Positions 51,701 to 60,096 of a DNA stretch of 64,000 nt are shown one piece after another. The stretch spans positions 1 through 64,000 of the forward strand of contig DASWTP010000187.1 of assembly GCA_036402075.1 (NCBI GenBank), given 5' to 3'. This stretch comes from Chryseosolibacter sp036402075. GTDB lineage: Bacteria; Bacteroidota; Bacteroidia; Cytophagales; Cyclobacteriaceae. The translations under genes were made by a program, and so were the position numbers. Within the stretch, counting starts at the first letter, position 1. Each line of letters opens with the position of its first letter. Below the pieces are notes generated by a model. It did not search any database. It saw only the letters and a list, made by a program, of their open reading frames with translations, and was not told the DNA's origin.

Positions 51701-53008
51701 TTATTGCACCCCGTCTTTCGGACGGGCAATAATTAGTCTATTGCTTTTATCGTATGAAAAGTAACTCCATAACCAGCTAATTAGTACTAAAAACTTATTT
51801 CTAAAGCCAATTAAAGACATTAAATGAACGAACATCCACACAAACCAGGCAAAAAATCCCTGAAACTTCACTGCTTTTAAATCAACCACCGCACGATTTC
51901 TTCCTATTGTAGCCATCGATCCCTGATCCTTGTATCGAAACGGCTTCAACTCCTTCTTCTTCAATATTCGCTTGATATTTTTTGCAACCAGTTCACCTTG
52001 CTGCATCGCAGGCGGAGCCATCATCGGATGTCCTTTCGGAAAATCGGGATCTGCTCCTTCCATTAAAGCAACATCGCCAACTGCAAAAATGTTGTCATAT
52101 CCTTCCACGCGATTGAAAGCATCAACTTTAATGCGCGAGCTTCTTCCCAGGCTTTCCGCCTTAATCCCTGCTACCGGATTTCCTTTAACTCCTGCAGCCC
52201 AGATCAGCGACCTGCTGATGAGCTTATCTCCGGAGTTAAATACAACTTCATATCCATCGTAACTTTTTACCGCTGTATTCAAATGAACTTGAACACCCAT
52301 TGAGGTGAGGTAATCGTGCGCCTTCTTGCCAGCAATTTCGGACATTCCGTTCAGCAGGCGCGGAGTCGCTTCGATCAGTTGAATATCCATCTGGCTCACT
52401 TCAAGTTCAGGATAGTCCTTTGGAAAAATGTAGTGTTTCAGTTCTGCGATCGCACCGGCCAATTCGACACCTGTGGGCCCACCACCAACAATAACAAAAT
52501 CCATCAGGCTGTTCATGAGCTCTTTGTCGTCAGTCAACAATGCCGTTTCAAAATTGCGGATAATAATATTGCGGAGCTTGATAGCGTCAATAATGGTCTT
52601 CATCGGATGAGCATTTTGCTCTACATCCTTCATGCCATAGAAGTTGGTTTCTGCACCACTGGCAATCACCAGGTAGTCATACTTCACACTGCCAATCGAA
52701 GTCTCGATGCAATTGCTTTCCGGCTTGATCGCATTTACTTCAGCAAGTCGAAAATAAAAGTCTTCAGCTTTTGCAAAATGTTTGCGGAAGGGGAAAACGA
52801 TGGAGCTTGTCTCTAGTGCCGAGGTGGCAACTTGATAGAGAAGAGGTTGAAAACAGTGGTGGTTATACTTGTCGAAAAGTACGGTTTGTACTTCCGAGCC
52901 TACCAGTTCCTTTGCTACTTCTAACCCTCCGAAACCTCCACCGATAATGACTACTCGAGGTTTGCCCAGGTCAGCGATACGCGTTTGCGTGTTAATTAAT
53001 TTGGGCAT
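51701..53008 (-). CDS. ndh: Type II NADH dehydrogenase
   Basis: This is a 435-residue non-proton-pumping NADH:quinone oxidoreductase. FAD-binding VVIIGGGFGGLEVAKEL is at about 18-35, NAD-binding FVIVGGGPTGVELAGAIAEL at about 171-190, and a second FAD motif NIFAVGDVALMEG near 310. The C-terminal hydrophobic and amphipathic stretch FFAWFVWMFVHLMSLIGF anchors it to the membrane, as in NDH-2. It is first in a two-gene unit with kup, linking respiratory NADH oxidation and K+ uptake genes. The link is positional only. Confidence 0.92.
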   Translation of the reverse strand: MPKLINTQTRIADLGKPRVVIIGGGFGGLEVAKELVGSEVQTVLFDKYNHHCFQPLLYQVATSALETSSIVFPFRKHFAKAEDFYFRLAEVNAIKPESNCIETSIGSVKYDYLVIASGAETNFYGMKDVEQNAHPMKTIIDAIKLRNIIIRNFETALLTDDKELMNSLMDFVIVGGGPTGVELAGAIAELKHYIFPKDYPELEVSQMDIQLIEATPRLLNGMSEIAGKKAHDYLTSMGVQVHLNTAVKSYDGYEVVFNSGDKLISRSLIWAAGVKGNPVAGIKAESLGRSSRIKVDAFNRVEGYDNIFAVGDVALMEGADPDFPKGHPMMAPPAMQQGELVAKNIKRILKKKELKPFRYKDQGSMATIGRNRAVVDLKAVKFQGFFAWFVWMFVHLMSLIGFRNKFLVLISWLWSYFSYDKSNRLIIARPKDGVQ

Positions 53009-53044
53009 TGAGCTTTTAGAATAACCCTTTTTTCAAAATTGTGC

Positions 53045-53052
53045 CAAATTTA
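53045..53052 (-). promoter_or_regulatory. Candidate -7 box of ndh-kup
   Basis: On the minus strand TAAATTTG is an exact TAnnTTTG match, 36 nt before the ndh ATG. The region 19-21 nt upstream is T-rich but lacks TTG. Confidence 0.45.
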
Positions 53053-53208
53053 GATGTTTTCGGTTATCCCGAAAATAAAACAGCAGAATGTTCGCTTTAT
53101 CCTCGGCAGCTCGGGCACTCACGCAAGGAAATTTTTAGTTAAGATACGGCTGTTGTGATTTGAATTCCCGCTATTTTTACCCCAGCAAACCCCAAAATTG
53201 AACGCGTT

Positions 53209-53955
53209 ATGCTTAGAAAATTGCTGTTTTGTCTTCCGTTAGCTGCCGGTTTGATCAGTTGTGATTCAGGTGAAAAAGAAAGCCTGAAACGGCAGGTTGA
53301 TTCATTAAATCTTGAGCTGGAGCGAAGTCATGAAATGTCACAGACGCTCGCAGAAGTGGGTACACTCATGGACTCCATTGACGCCAGCCGGCAGCTGCTG
53401 CGCGTAAACATGGTGGAGGGAACAACCTACGATGATTATGCTTCGCGGATGAAAGACCTTAACACATACATCCGCCAAACGCAGGGAAAAATTGACGAGC
53501 TTGAAAAAAGTTTGAAGTCATCAAAAGCAAATGCAAGCGCCTTCGCAAAAACAATTAAAGCACTGAAGAAAGACCTGGAAAGTAAAACGCAGGAGATCTC
53601 GCTTTTGCAGGAACAGGTTGAGAAATACAGGAGTGAAAATCAAAACCTCGTAACGACTGTGGGTCTTCAGGAAGCTGAGATTGCCGACAAGCAGACACAG
53701 ATAGAAGCAAAAACACAGGAGCTTGCCTTGATCGAAGCACGCGTTCAAGAGCTGATGCTCCAATCGAAGGTATCGGAAGCCGATGCGTATTACACCCGTG
53801 CCGTAGCAGTCGAGGAAGCAGCAAACCGAACTCGCCTTGCACCACGCAAGAAGAAGGAAACGTTAAAGGAAGCGGTCGAATTGTATAAAAAGGCCCTTTC
53901 TCTTGGTAAAAATGAAGCCCAGGCTAAAATTGACGAGCTTGAAAAACGACTTTAA
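53209..53955 (+). CDS. Coiled-coil lipoprotein of unknown function
   Basis: This is a 248-residue protein with a lipoprotein signal peptide (LFCLPLAAGLISCDSG, Cys19). Residues about 25-215 are almost continuous coiled coil with heptad Leu/Ile (SLKRQVDSLNLELERSHEM, QGKIDELEKSLKSSKANA, EVAQTQ-like repeats of K, E and Q). The C-terminal KKKETLKEAVELYKKALSLG and KIDELEKRL look like one TPR-type helix pair. I recognise no named family. It probably spans part of the periplasm from the outer membrane. A terminator follows 27 bp after the stop. Confidence 0.85.
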   Translation: MLRKLLFCLPLAAGLISCDSGEKESLKRQVDSLNLELERSHEMSQTLAEVGTLMDSIDASRQLLRVNMVEGTTYDDYASRMKDLNTYIRQTQGKIDELEKSLKSSKANASAFAKTIKALKKDLESKTQEISLLQEQVEKYRSENQNLVTTVGLQEAEIADKQTQIEAKTQELALIEARVQELMLQSKVSEADAYYTRAVAVEEAANRTRLAPRKKKETLKEAVELYKKALSLGKNEAQAKIDELEKRL

Positions 53956-53967
53956 TCGTTAAACGAT
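53955..53967. repeat. Small perfect palindrome at the lipoprotein stop codon
   Basis: ATCGTT-A-AACGAT is a 13-bp inverted repeat starting at the last base of the lipoprotein stop codon and lying just before the -7 box of the next gene. It could be an operator, but nothing further supports this. Confidence 0.35.
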
Positions 53968-53974
53968 AATTCAC

Positions 53975-53982
53975 TATTTTTG
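53975..53982 (+). promoter_or_regulatory. Candidate -7 box of the CNNM/HlyC gene
   Basis: TATTTTTG is an exact TAnnTTTG match that ends at the first base before the terminator stem (53983). A TTTA at 53951-53954 stands 20 nt upstream as a weak -33 element. The transcript would start inside the terminator's 5' arm. Confidence 0.45.
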
Positions 53983-54012
53983 AGGGCTGTTTCCGGACAG
54001 CCCTTTCTTTTT
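53983..54012 (+). terminator. Terminator between the coiled-coil lipoprotein and the CNNM/HlyC gene
   Basis: AGGGCTGT (53983-53990) pairs with ACAGCCCT (53997-54004) around a 6-nt loop, followed by TTTCTTTTT. It ends 3 bp before the downstream ATG, so it insulates the next gene from read-through. Confidence 0.88.
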
Positions 54013-54014
54013 GT

Positions 54015-55322
54015 ATGCTGATCGATATACTTCTCACGTTCTTCCTTGTTGCTCTCAATGGATTCTTTGTCGCGGCTGAGTTTGCACTTGTCAAGGTTCG
54101 TTCATCGCAGATCGACCTCAAAGCAAAGCAGGGGCACCGGATGGCCGGACTCACCAAAAATATTCTCAACAACCTCAACGCTTATCTGAGTGCCTGTCAA
54201 CTCGGTATAACCATCGCCAGTCTTGCCCTGGGTTGGATCGGTGAAGACGTGGTCACAGAAATCGTGCTTAACGTCTTCCATTCCCTCAACCTCGATATTA
54301 GTCAGGAAGCAGCTCATAACGCTGCGCTGCCGGTCGCGTTTGCCACTATCACTATTCTTCACATCGTCATTGGTGAACAAGCACCAAAGACGGTAGCGAT
54401 TCAGCGGTCAGAGTCAACGGCATTGTGGGTTGCCGCCCCGTTGAATATTTTTTACTGGATCTTTAAACCCTTCATATGGGTGTTGAATAGCCTGTCGAAT
54501 TTTATCCTGAAACTGATGGGTATTGCACCTGCGGAGGGAGAAGGCGTGCATTCTCCTGAAGAGTTGAAGATGATGGTCGAAGAAGGCAAGAAAAGTGGTG
54601 TTATCGAAGCGAGGAAATATGAAATTATTCGAAACGCGTTTGACTTCGCAGAGCGCTCCGCACGCCAGGCGATGGTTCCGCGCACGCACGTATTTGGCGT
54701 TAGTAAGTCGGTTCCCGTAAACCAAAGCATCGACAAAATCCTGGAAAATGGCTACTCGCGTGTTCCGGTCTACGAAGGAACGATCGATCATATTGTCGGT
54801 ATCATCTTCACGAAAGACCTGTTGCAGAAAATGCACAACAAAAAGGATTTTCAAATCGATGAGATTATTCGTCCCGCCCATTACATCGCAGCAAACAAAA
54901 AGCTGATTGATATCATGCGCGATTTTCAGAAACAGCACATTCAGTTTGCCATTGTTGTGGATGAATTTGGCGGCACTGAAGGTGTCATCACCATGGAAGA
55001 TATTCTCGAAGAGCTCGTGGGAGAGATCCAGGATGAATACGATTCGGAGACACCGCTTGTTGAGAAACTCGAGGAAAAGAAATACCGCGTTCAGGGACAG
55101 GTAACCCTGGTAGCCCTGAACGAACGCCTTCCACGACCGCTTCCGGAAAATGAGATCTATGTTACGCTGGCCGGAATGCTAATTGATGTGGTCGGCAGAA
55201 TTCCTAACGTTGGCGAAAGCATCCCCTATGATGACTACGTGTTCACAGTCGTAAAGCGAATCAAGAATCAAATCATTTTGGTCGATGTGGTGGATCGCGC
55301 AAAGCCAGTTGAAACCGATTGA
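54015..55322 (+). CDS. CNNM/HlyC-type membrane protein with CBS pair
   Basis: This is a 435-residue protein of the hemolysin C/CNNM family. An N-terminal DUF21 membrane domain with about four helices lies at 1-190 (FFVAAEFALVKVRSSQ, QLGITIASLALGWIGED). A tandem CBS domain follows at about 205-325 (MVPRTHVFGVSKSVPVNQ, GIIFTKDLLQKM, QHIQFAIVVDEFGGTEG). A CorC_HlyC domain lies at about 345-430 (RVQGQVTLVALNERLP). Members export or sense Mg2+ and Co2+, although the original hemolysin label is not functional evidence. The corA gene is 200 bp away on the opposite strand, which fits divalent-cation homeostasis. Confidence 0.92.
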   Translation: MLIDILLTFFLVALNGFFVAAEFALVKVRSSQIDLKAKQGHRMAGLTKNILNNLNAYLSACQLGITIASLALGWIGEDVVTEIVLNVFHSLNLDISQEAAHNAALPVAFATITILHIVIGEQAPKTVAIQRSESTALWVAAPLNIFYWIFKPFIWVLNSLSNFILKLMGIAPAEGEGVHSPEELKMMVEEGKKSGVIEARKYEIIRNAFDFAERSARQAMVPRTHVFGVSKSVPVNQSIDKILENGYSRVPVYEGTIDHIVGIIFTKDLLQKMHNKKDFQIDEIIRPAHYIAANKKLIDIMRDFQKQHIQFAIVVDEFGGTEGVITMEDILEELVGEIQDEYDSETPLVEKLEEKKYRVQGQVTLVALNERLPRPLPENEIYVTLAGMLIDVVGRIPNVGESIPYDDYVFTVVKRIKNQIILVDVVDRAKPVETD

Positions 55323-55357
55323 GCCTCTCTGCACATTATTTTGATGCCTGGCGCGGT

Positions 55358-55480
55358 ACCTCTCGATAGTGATCTTGCATGTTACAGTTAAGAGGCAGAC
55401 TCGAGGAGACGGATCACAAAAAGGCCGACCTCTGCACCTTGGTTGAGGTCATCACTTGTAACTAGCGACATGTCATCACC
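55358..55480. repeat. Intergenic inverted-repeat element, copy 1
   Basis: This begins ACCTCTCGATAGTGATC and continues through CAGTTA and CTCGAGGAGACGG. Its right half contains the inverted counterpart (TTGTAACTAGCGACATG then TCATCACC). Copy 2 at 57637-57777 starts with the same 17 bases and shares several internal blocks. It fills most of the 202-bp gap between the convergent CNNM/HlyC and corA genes. No ORF is present. Confidence 0.7.
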
Positions 55481-55524
55481 AGTCCGCAAAATTACCAATG
55501 AAGCGCGGAACAGCTAGCGAGACG

Positions 55525-56535
55525 TCAGAACCACTTTTTATACTTGAAGAACCCGATCATCGCCCCGGCAATCACAATCATTACGCCCCACACCGCATAA
55601 TACCCATATTCCGAATGCAGTTCCGGCATGTTGTCAAAGTTCATCCCATAAACGCCCACGATAAATGTTAACGGGATGAAGATGGTCGAGATGATGGTAA
55701 GCAGCCGGATCACCTGGTTTAGTTTTGTGTTCTGCGTGTTAATGTAGATATCCACCAGGCTTGAAGTAAGGTCGCGATAGGTGTCCAGCGAGTCGATGAG
55801 GTGAATAACATGGTCATACACGTCAGAAAAGTACTTTACATTCTCCTCTTCAATAAAGCTGCTTTCATCTTTTACGAGTTTCCCGAGGGCATCGCGAAGT
55901 GGGTAGAGCGCTTTATGGAGATAAATAAGTTCCTTTTTCAGTTGCTGTACTTTCTGGAAATTTTCTTCGGAAGCTTCTTTCTGGATCTCACTCTCGGTTA
56001 CCTCGATCTGTTCGCCAATGTTTTCAAGAACACTGTAGTAATTTTCAACGATGATATCGATCAGGCGGTAAAGAAGGTAGTCGGCTCCTTTTTTGCGGAC
56101 GCGCCCCTGATCGAGCCTGATGCGTTCGCGGAATCCATCAAACCAATCGCCTTCCTTTTCCTGGAAGCTCAACAAGTAATTCTTGCCTAGCACAAAACTG
56201 ATCTGTTCATAATCAATTTCCGACCCGTCAATGCGATATAGCATCTTAAGGGTTACGAAAAGGTAATCGTCAAACTCTTCAACCTTTGGCCGCTGGTCGT
56301 TCAGGATATCGTCAACGACAAGGGAATGAAAGCAAAAGTATGCCTGTAGTTTTTCAATGAATGGCGACACATTCAGTCCGTCCAGGTTGATCCAATTGAC
56401 CCGGTCCGCATGGATGTTGCGCAGCAGCTCATCGACATCTTTGTAGGGCGCCCGATCGTGCTTTTCACGATTGTAACTTATTAACTCGAGAATAACCTGT
56501 TCTGATGGCAGAGCGGTGAGGTGATGAGAGTGCAT
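55525..56535 (-). CDS. corA: CorA-type magnesium/cobalt transporter
   Basis: This is a 336-residue channel protein that imports Mg2+ or Co2+ as a pentamer. A cytoplasmic N-terminal funnel of about 270 residues precedes two C-terminal transmembrane helices. The signature GMN occurs in FIVGVYGMNFDNMPE between them, and the C-terminus is the basic FKYKKWF. Length and topology are typical. It is divergent from the polyprenyl synthase gene and convergent with the CNNM/HlyC gene. Confidence 0.96.
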   Translation of the reverse strand: MHSHHLTALPSEQVILELISYNREKHDRAPYKDVDELLRNIHADRVNWINLDGLNVSPFIEKLQAYFCFHSLVVDDILNDQRPKVEEFDDYLFVTLKMLYRIDGSEIDYEQISFVLGKNYLLSFQEKEGDWFDGFRERIRLDQGRVRKKGADYLLYRLIDIIVENYYSVLENIGEQIEVTESEIQKEASEENFQKVQQLKKELIYLHKALYPLRDALGKLVKDESSFIEEENVKYFSDVYDHVIHLIDSLDTYRDLTSSLVDIYINTQNTKLNQVIRLLTIISTIFIPLTFIVGVYGMNFDNMPELHSEYGYYAVWGVMIVIAGAMIGFFKYKKWF

Positions 56536-56649
56536 TCTACGCGTTGGGGTTTAGATCAAAGTAACTGATCCCGAAGATAGTCGAATCCAGTGAAATTTTT
56601 GCGGATCGTTTAAATATCCTCAAATGGTTAGGGACATTGAAATCCTTCG

Positions 56650-56657
56650 TATTATTG
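56650..56657 (+). promoter_or_regulatory. Candidate -7 box of the polyprenyl synthase gene
   Basis: TATTATTG differs from TAnnTTTG in one base and ends 5 nt before the ATG at 56663. It supports that start over the in-frame ATG at 56624. Confidence 0.3.
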
Positions 56658-56662
56658 CGTCA

Positions 56663-57637
56663 ATGTCCTTGAAACTTGACGACATAAAGAAGCCGATTGC
56701 CAACGAAATGGAAGACTTTGAACAGAAGTTCAGGGCCTCTATGAAGACGAAAGTCCTGTTGCTGGACAAGATCATGGGCTACATCGTGAAACGGAAAGGC
56801 AAGCAAATGCGGCCGATGTTCGTGTTTCTGAGCGCGGGCACCTGCGGGACGATTTCCGAGTCAACATTCCGTGGCGCCTCCCTCATCGAACTGCTGCACA
56901 CAGCCACGCTCGTGCACGATGACGTGGTTGACGAAGCTAACTACAGGCGTGGTTTCTTTTCCGTGAATGCGCTTTGGAAAAATAAAGTGGCGGTGCTGGT
57001 TGGCGATTTCCTTCTGTCTCGAGGGATGATGCTCGCCCTTGAAAACAAGGACTTCAACCTGCTTGCTATTGTAAACGATGCGGTGCGGGAAATGAGCGAA
57101 GGGGAGTTGTTGCAGATCGAAAAATCGAGACGACTCGATATTACGGAAGACATCTACTACGAAATTATCCGACAGAAAACAGCCTCGCTTATTGCCGCAT
57201 GTTGTGGTGTGGGTGCCAGTTCCTCCGGTGCTGACGAAGCCACCATTCAAAAAATGCGCTTGTTCGGTGAAAAGATCGGCATGGCTTTCCAGTTGAAAGA
57301 CGATCTCTTTGACTATGGAGAGCTCGAGATTGGAAAGCCTGTAGGCATTGATATCAAGGAAAAGAAGATGACCCTTCCGCTGATTTATGCCTTGTCAAAG
57401 TCAGGCTGGCTTGAGAAGCGCAGGATCATCAGCATCATCCGCAACGAAAGCGATAAACCCAAACGGGTGAAGGAAGTAATTGCCTACGTGAAGCGTTCGG
57501 GTGGAATTCAATATGCAGTTGAGAAAATGCACAAGTACCACCAGGAAGCACTAGCGATCATGGAAGACTTCCCAGACTCTGACTACAAGCGCTCGCTGTT
57601 GCAGTTGGTGCAATTCACCATCGACCGCACGAATTGA
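56663..57637 (+). CDS. Polyprenyl diphosphate synthase
   Basis: This is a 324-residue trans-isoprenyl diphosphate synthase that lengthens farnesyl or geranylgeranyl diphosphate with IPP, probably for the menaquinone side chain. Both aspartate-rich motifs are present: LVHDDVVDEANYRRG (first, about residue 85) and AFQLKDDLFDYG (second, about 210). GKQMRPMFVFLSAG provides the IPP-binding Lys/Arg. I prefer the ATG at 56663 (MSLKLDDIKKPIANEMEDFE) because it matches the usual Bacteroidota N-terminus; the ATG at 56624 would add 13 residues. The exact chain length cannot be read from the sequence. Confidence 0.92.
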   Translation: MSLKLDDIKKPIANEMEDFEQKFRASMKTKVLLLDKIMGYIVKRKGKQMRPMFVFLSAGTCGTISESTFRGASLIELLHTATLVHDDVVDEANYRRGFFSVNALWKNKVAVLVGDFLLSRGMMLALENKDFNLLAIVNDAVREMSEGELLQIEKSRRLDITEDIYYEIIRQKTASLIAACCGVGASSSGADEATIQKMRLFGEKIGMAFQLKDDLFDYGELEIGKPVGIDIKEKKMTLPLIYALSKSGWLEKRRIISIIRNESDKPKRVKEVIAYVKRSGGIQYAVEKMHKYHQEALAIMEDFPDSDYKRSLLQLVQFTIDRTN

Positions 57638-57777
57638 CCTCTCGATAGTGATCACACTATTCCATAGTTATGGCGCAGGCTCGAGGTGACGGGCTTATGT
57701 TCTGTTGAAAAATTTAGGGCAATGAATTCGTCATTTCGAGCCTACAAGTTATAACTGGCGATACGATCACCGCGAGA
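57637..57777. repeat. Intergenic inverted-repeat element, copy 2
   Basis: This 141-bp element starts at the last base of the polyprenyl synthase stop codon. Its ends CTCTCGATAGTGATC and GATCACCGCGAGA are imperfect terminal inverted repeats. Internally GGCTCGAGGTGACG (left) is mirrored by CGTCATTTCGAGCC (right), so the two halves form arms of about 45 nt around an AT-rich centre. The word CGTCATTTCGAGC is also the kind of sequence seen in dispersed Bacteroidota intergenic repeats. Copy 1 lies at 55358-55480. Confidence 0.75.
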
Positions 57778-57812
57778 AAAAAAAGAACCGCCCTGGTTAC
57801 GCAGGACGGTTC
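57777..57812 (-). terminator. Terminator of the hypothetical gene at 57838-58305
   Basis: On the minus strand GAACCGTCCTG pairs with CAGGGCGGTTC (57802-57812 and 57785-57795, one mismatch) around a 6-nt loop and ends in T8 (57777-57784). Confidence 0.85.
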
Positions 57813-57837
57813 AACCTAAACCTAAATCTATGAGTAA

Positions 57838-58305
57838 TTAATGAAGTTCAACGCGTGAGCGGCCGGCTTCGAGCACCGCATAATCTTTCAACGACTGATA
57901 GGAGTTCGGGTCGAGTGCCTGCAGCGCATTTCCAGCGTTCTCAGGAGTAAACGTCCCTGCAGTTTCCCACCACTTCTTTGCGAGATCTTTGGCCGATTTC
58001 TTATCGATGTTATCAAACAAGTTAATGCAAGAATCCGAAATCATCCATGGCTTCTCTACACTGCTGTATTTTTCAAAGATCAGGCTGCGCATGCGTGTGC
58101 CGCTTTCCTGATTCTTAAAATGTGATACTGAATATGAAAGAGTCTCAGGTTCAGTCATGATCATGTCCCAATACTTGCGCGAGGCAACCACCTGGGCGGT
58201 TGTAAGCAAATATCCAAAGCCACTTTCAATCTGCTCCTTTGTAATAGGGCAACGGGCTTTTATTTCGGGTTTCTTCTTTCCAAGTAGTTTTTCTAAAAAA
58301 GCCAT
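57838..58305 (-). CDS. Hypothetical cytoplasmic protein
   Basis: This is a 155-residue protein that I do not recognise. It starts MAFLEKLLGKKKPEIKARCPITKEQIESGFGYLL, contains a Trp-rich middle (SRKYWDMIM, EKPWMISDSC) and ends ALDPNSYQSLKDYAVLEAGR. It has no signal peptide and no transmembrane segment. The N-terminal 'CPIT' with an early Cys and a later CINLF may hint at metal binding, but there is no regular zinc-finger spacing. The gene is monocistronic with its own strong terminator, which supports that it is real. Confidence 0.8.
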   Translation of the reverse strand: MAFLEKLLGKKKPEIKARCPITKEQIESGFGYLLTTAQVVASRKYWDMIMTEPETLSYSVSHFKNQESGTRMRSLIFEKYSSVEKPWMISDSCINLFDNIDKKSAKDLAKKWWETAGTFTPENAGNALQALDPNSYQSLKDYAVLEAGRSRVELH

Positions 58306-58455
58306 AGTCGTTACGTATTAAGGTTTCGGTTTCTTCATAAGTAGATACTCCGAAAAGGGTGAATAGTTGCACATTAGACTTAAAAAATTGAAAAATGTTA
58401 CAAACGGCTGAAATTCAGCGTCAAAAAAGTGCCTCTAAGTTTTAAAAGGCTGATT

Positions 58456-58498
58456 AAAAAATGCCGAACTGTACAATTTTGAACGTACAACTGTTCGG
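58456..58498 (-). terminator. Terminator of the thioredoxin-like gene
   Basis: On the minus strand CCGAAC and GTTCGG (58493-58498 and 58464-58469) pair, extended by TGTAC/GTACA across a 3-nt bulge, and T6 follows (58456-58461). It begins 4 bp after the stop codon of the gene ending at 58503. Confidence 0.75.
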
Positions 58499-58502
58499 TT
58501 TA

Positions 58503-59927
58503 CTACAGCTTTCTGGCCGCCTTTGCCTTCTCTGCACGCTCATGCTGCTGAAGGAAATCTTCGACCTTATCAACCGGAAGCTTTTTCGCAATGATCTTCT
58601 TTCGATTATCCAGGATGTACAACGATGGCGTGGTGTGACAATCATAAAGATCCTGAACCGCGCCAACATACGTGCGTGGCCCGTTCACGGTGATCCACTT
58701 CATGTCCATGGTTTTGATCCACTCCTTCATCTTGGCCATGGAAGTATCGAGGCTCACAGCAAATACCTCGAGGTCGTACTTCTTGAGCTTGTACCAGCTT
58801 GAGAGCTTCGGTGTTTCCTCCTTACAATGACCGCAATCCGGATCGAAGATGTACAGCAAAGTGTATTTGTTTTTAATGTCGTACATCGACCGCGGGTTCT
58901 TATTGATGTCCTGCATGATCAGGTTTGCGCCCTGCTTTCCGACCAGGCTCTTGCGCATCCGGTCAGCCGCGTCTTTAAGATTCTTGCGCATCTTATCGTT
59001 TGCCCAGAAATTCATTTCTCCGGTCGCAAAGTAGGTGTCATACAAGTTCACATATACTTCGTCAAGCCCCATGATCTCATGCGCCTGGTATTTGACAACA
59101 CACGCCCACACCGAGTATTTATAGGTTTCCTGGTTCTTCTTCGACTTTTCGATAATTCTGCTGATCGCTTTCTTCAATGTATCCGGTTGTGGAACGAACA
59201 GCTTGTCGAGGTACTCGTTGATTTTTTCCTGGTAAATAGGCCGTGGCATTCTGATCATCGCATCATCGGCAAGGTTGAAGTTATCGAAAAAATGCTCGCG
59301 ATACCACCGAAGCTGAAAGGTAGAATCAATTGAACCGTCAGCCCGCTTTGGCGGGTCGGGTACTCGAACCGGTTTACTCGATTTAAAGATACGAGCAGTC
59401 AAGGTCGTGGGATGTTGAGCGATGACCCCGTCCTGGTAAGCCATCACTTTATCGTTTACTTTATTGAAACTTTCGCGGGCGGCTTTTTTCTGGTCGTCTT
59501 TTAGTGTGCTGTCCTGGAGGACCTTAATAAAAGGTTCGGCTTCTTTATGACGCTCCATGTTGAACATCATATTTTCGAAAAACAATTTATTGTCCTGGTC
59601 ACCTGCAACAACCATGTTTCTAAAATAGTCACTGGTGTTGGTGCTCAGGCTGAACTGCTGGTCGGTTGACACTACAAAGTCGAACAGGCGTGTTTTGTTT
59701 AACACCAGGAAGTAGACGCCCTGATCCAGCGGCTTCTTGCCATCGAACACAAACTGGCCTTTTGAATCAACTTTAGCCGTATCCTTCACAAATGTGCTTT
59801 CCCCATAATAATAGCCGAGGTAAGCGGTGGTATCTCTTAAACCGTCAACTTTGAATTCAATTTTGTAGCCCTGAGCAACCGATGCATGGGAAGCAACCAC
59901 TAGAACAAGTAAAAGAAGTGAACGCAT
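58503..59927 (-). CDS. Secreted thioredoxin-fold protein with DUF4369/DUF5106-like N-terminal region
   Basis: This is a 474-residue exported protein. The ATG at 59927 starts the signal peptide (RSLLLLVLVVASHASVAQ); a longer frame from 60026 is unlikely. Residues about 20-125 form a DUF4369-like domain (FKVDGLRDTTAYLGYYYGES, GVYFLVLNKTRLFDFV). A helical DUF5106-like region spans about 130-310. The C-terminal thioredoxin fold (about 330-470) has the redox motif DPDCGHCKEETPKL and the cis-Pro region HTTPSLYILDN. Such proteins are placed in extracytoplasmic disulfide or cytochrome maturation in Bacteroidota, but the target is unknown. It is monocistronic with a clear terminator. Confidence 0.9.
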   Translation of the reverse strand: MRSLLLLVLVVASHASVAQGYKIEFKVDGLRDTTAYLGYYYGESTFVKDTAKVDSKGQFVFDGKKPLDQGVYFLVLNKTRLFDFVVSTDQQFSLSTNTSDYFRNMVVAGDQDNKLFFENMMFNMERHKEAEPFIKVLQDSTLKDDQKKAARESFNKVNDKVMAYQDGVIAQHPTTLTARIFKSSKPVRVPDPPKRADGSIDSTFQLRWYREHFFDNFNLADDAMIRMPRPIYQEKINEYLDKLFVPQPDTLKKAISRIIEKSKKNQETYKYSVWACVVKYQAHEIMGLDEVYVNLYDTYFATGEMNFWANDKMRKNLKDAADRMRKSLVGKQGANLIMQDINKNPRSMYDIKNKYTLLYIFDPDCGHCKEETPKLSSWYKLKKYDLEVFAVSLDTSMAKMKEWIKTMDMKWITVNGPRTYVGAVQDLYDCHTTPSLYILDNRKKIIAKKLPVDKVEDFLQQHERAEKAKAARKL

Positions 59928-60079
59928 GATGCTATTACTTAATAAAGTGCAAATTTCCGAAATTACGGTATCATTACAATGAGCGGCAATTAATAGGCCT
60001 GTTTTTCGTTTGGTAAACGTTATCAATTAACAATTATTAACAAATCAGGTAGAGTTTCTTCAATAACCTCCCGTTTGAT

Positions 60080-60087
60080 TATTTTTG
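60080..60087 (+). promoter_or_regulatory. Candidate -7 box of the gldAFG unit
   Basis: TATTTTTG is an exact TAnnTTTG match ending 9 nt before the gldA ATG. No TTG lies at the expected 17-23 nt distance, so only the -7 element is visible. Confidence 0.4.
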
Positions 60088-60096
60088 CCGACCTGA

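Noticed and set aside
53032..53046. TGGCAC followed by TTGAA before ndh, similar to the permease motifs
   Set aside because: The spacing is 4 rather than 5 bases and an exact TAnnTTTG box (53045-53052) overlaps it, so a primary-sigma promoter is the simpler reading.
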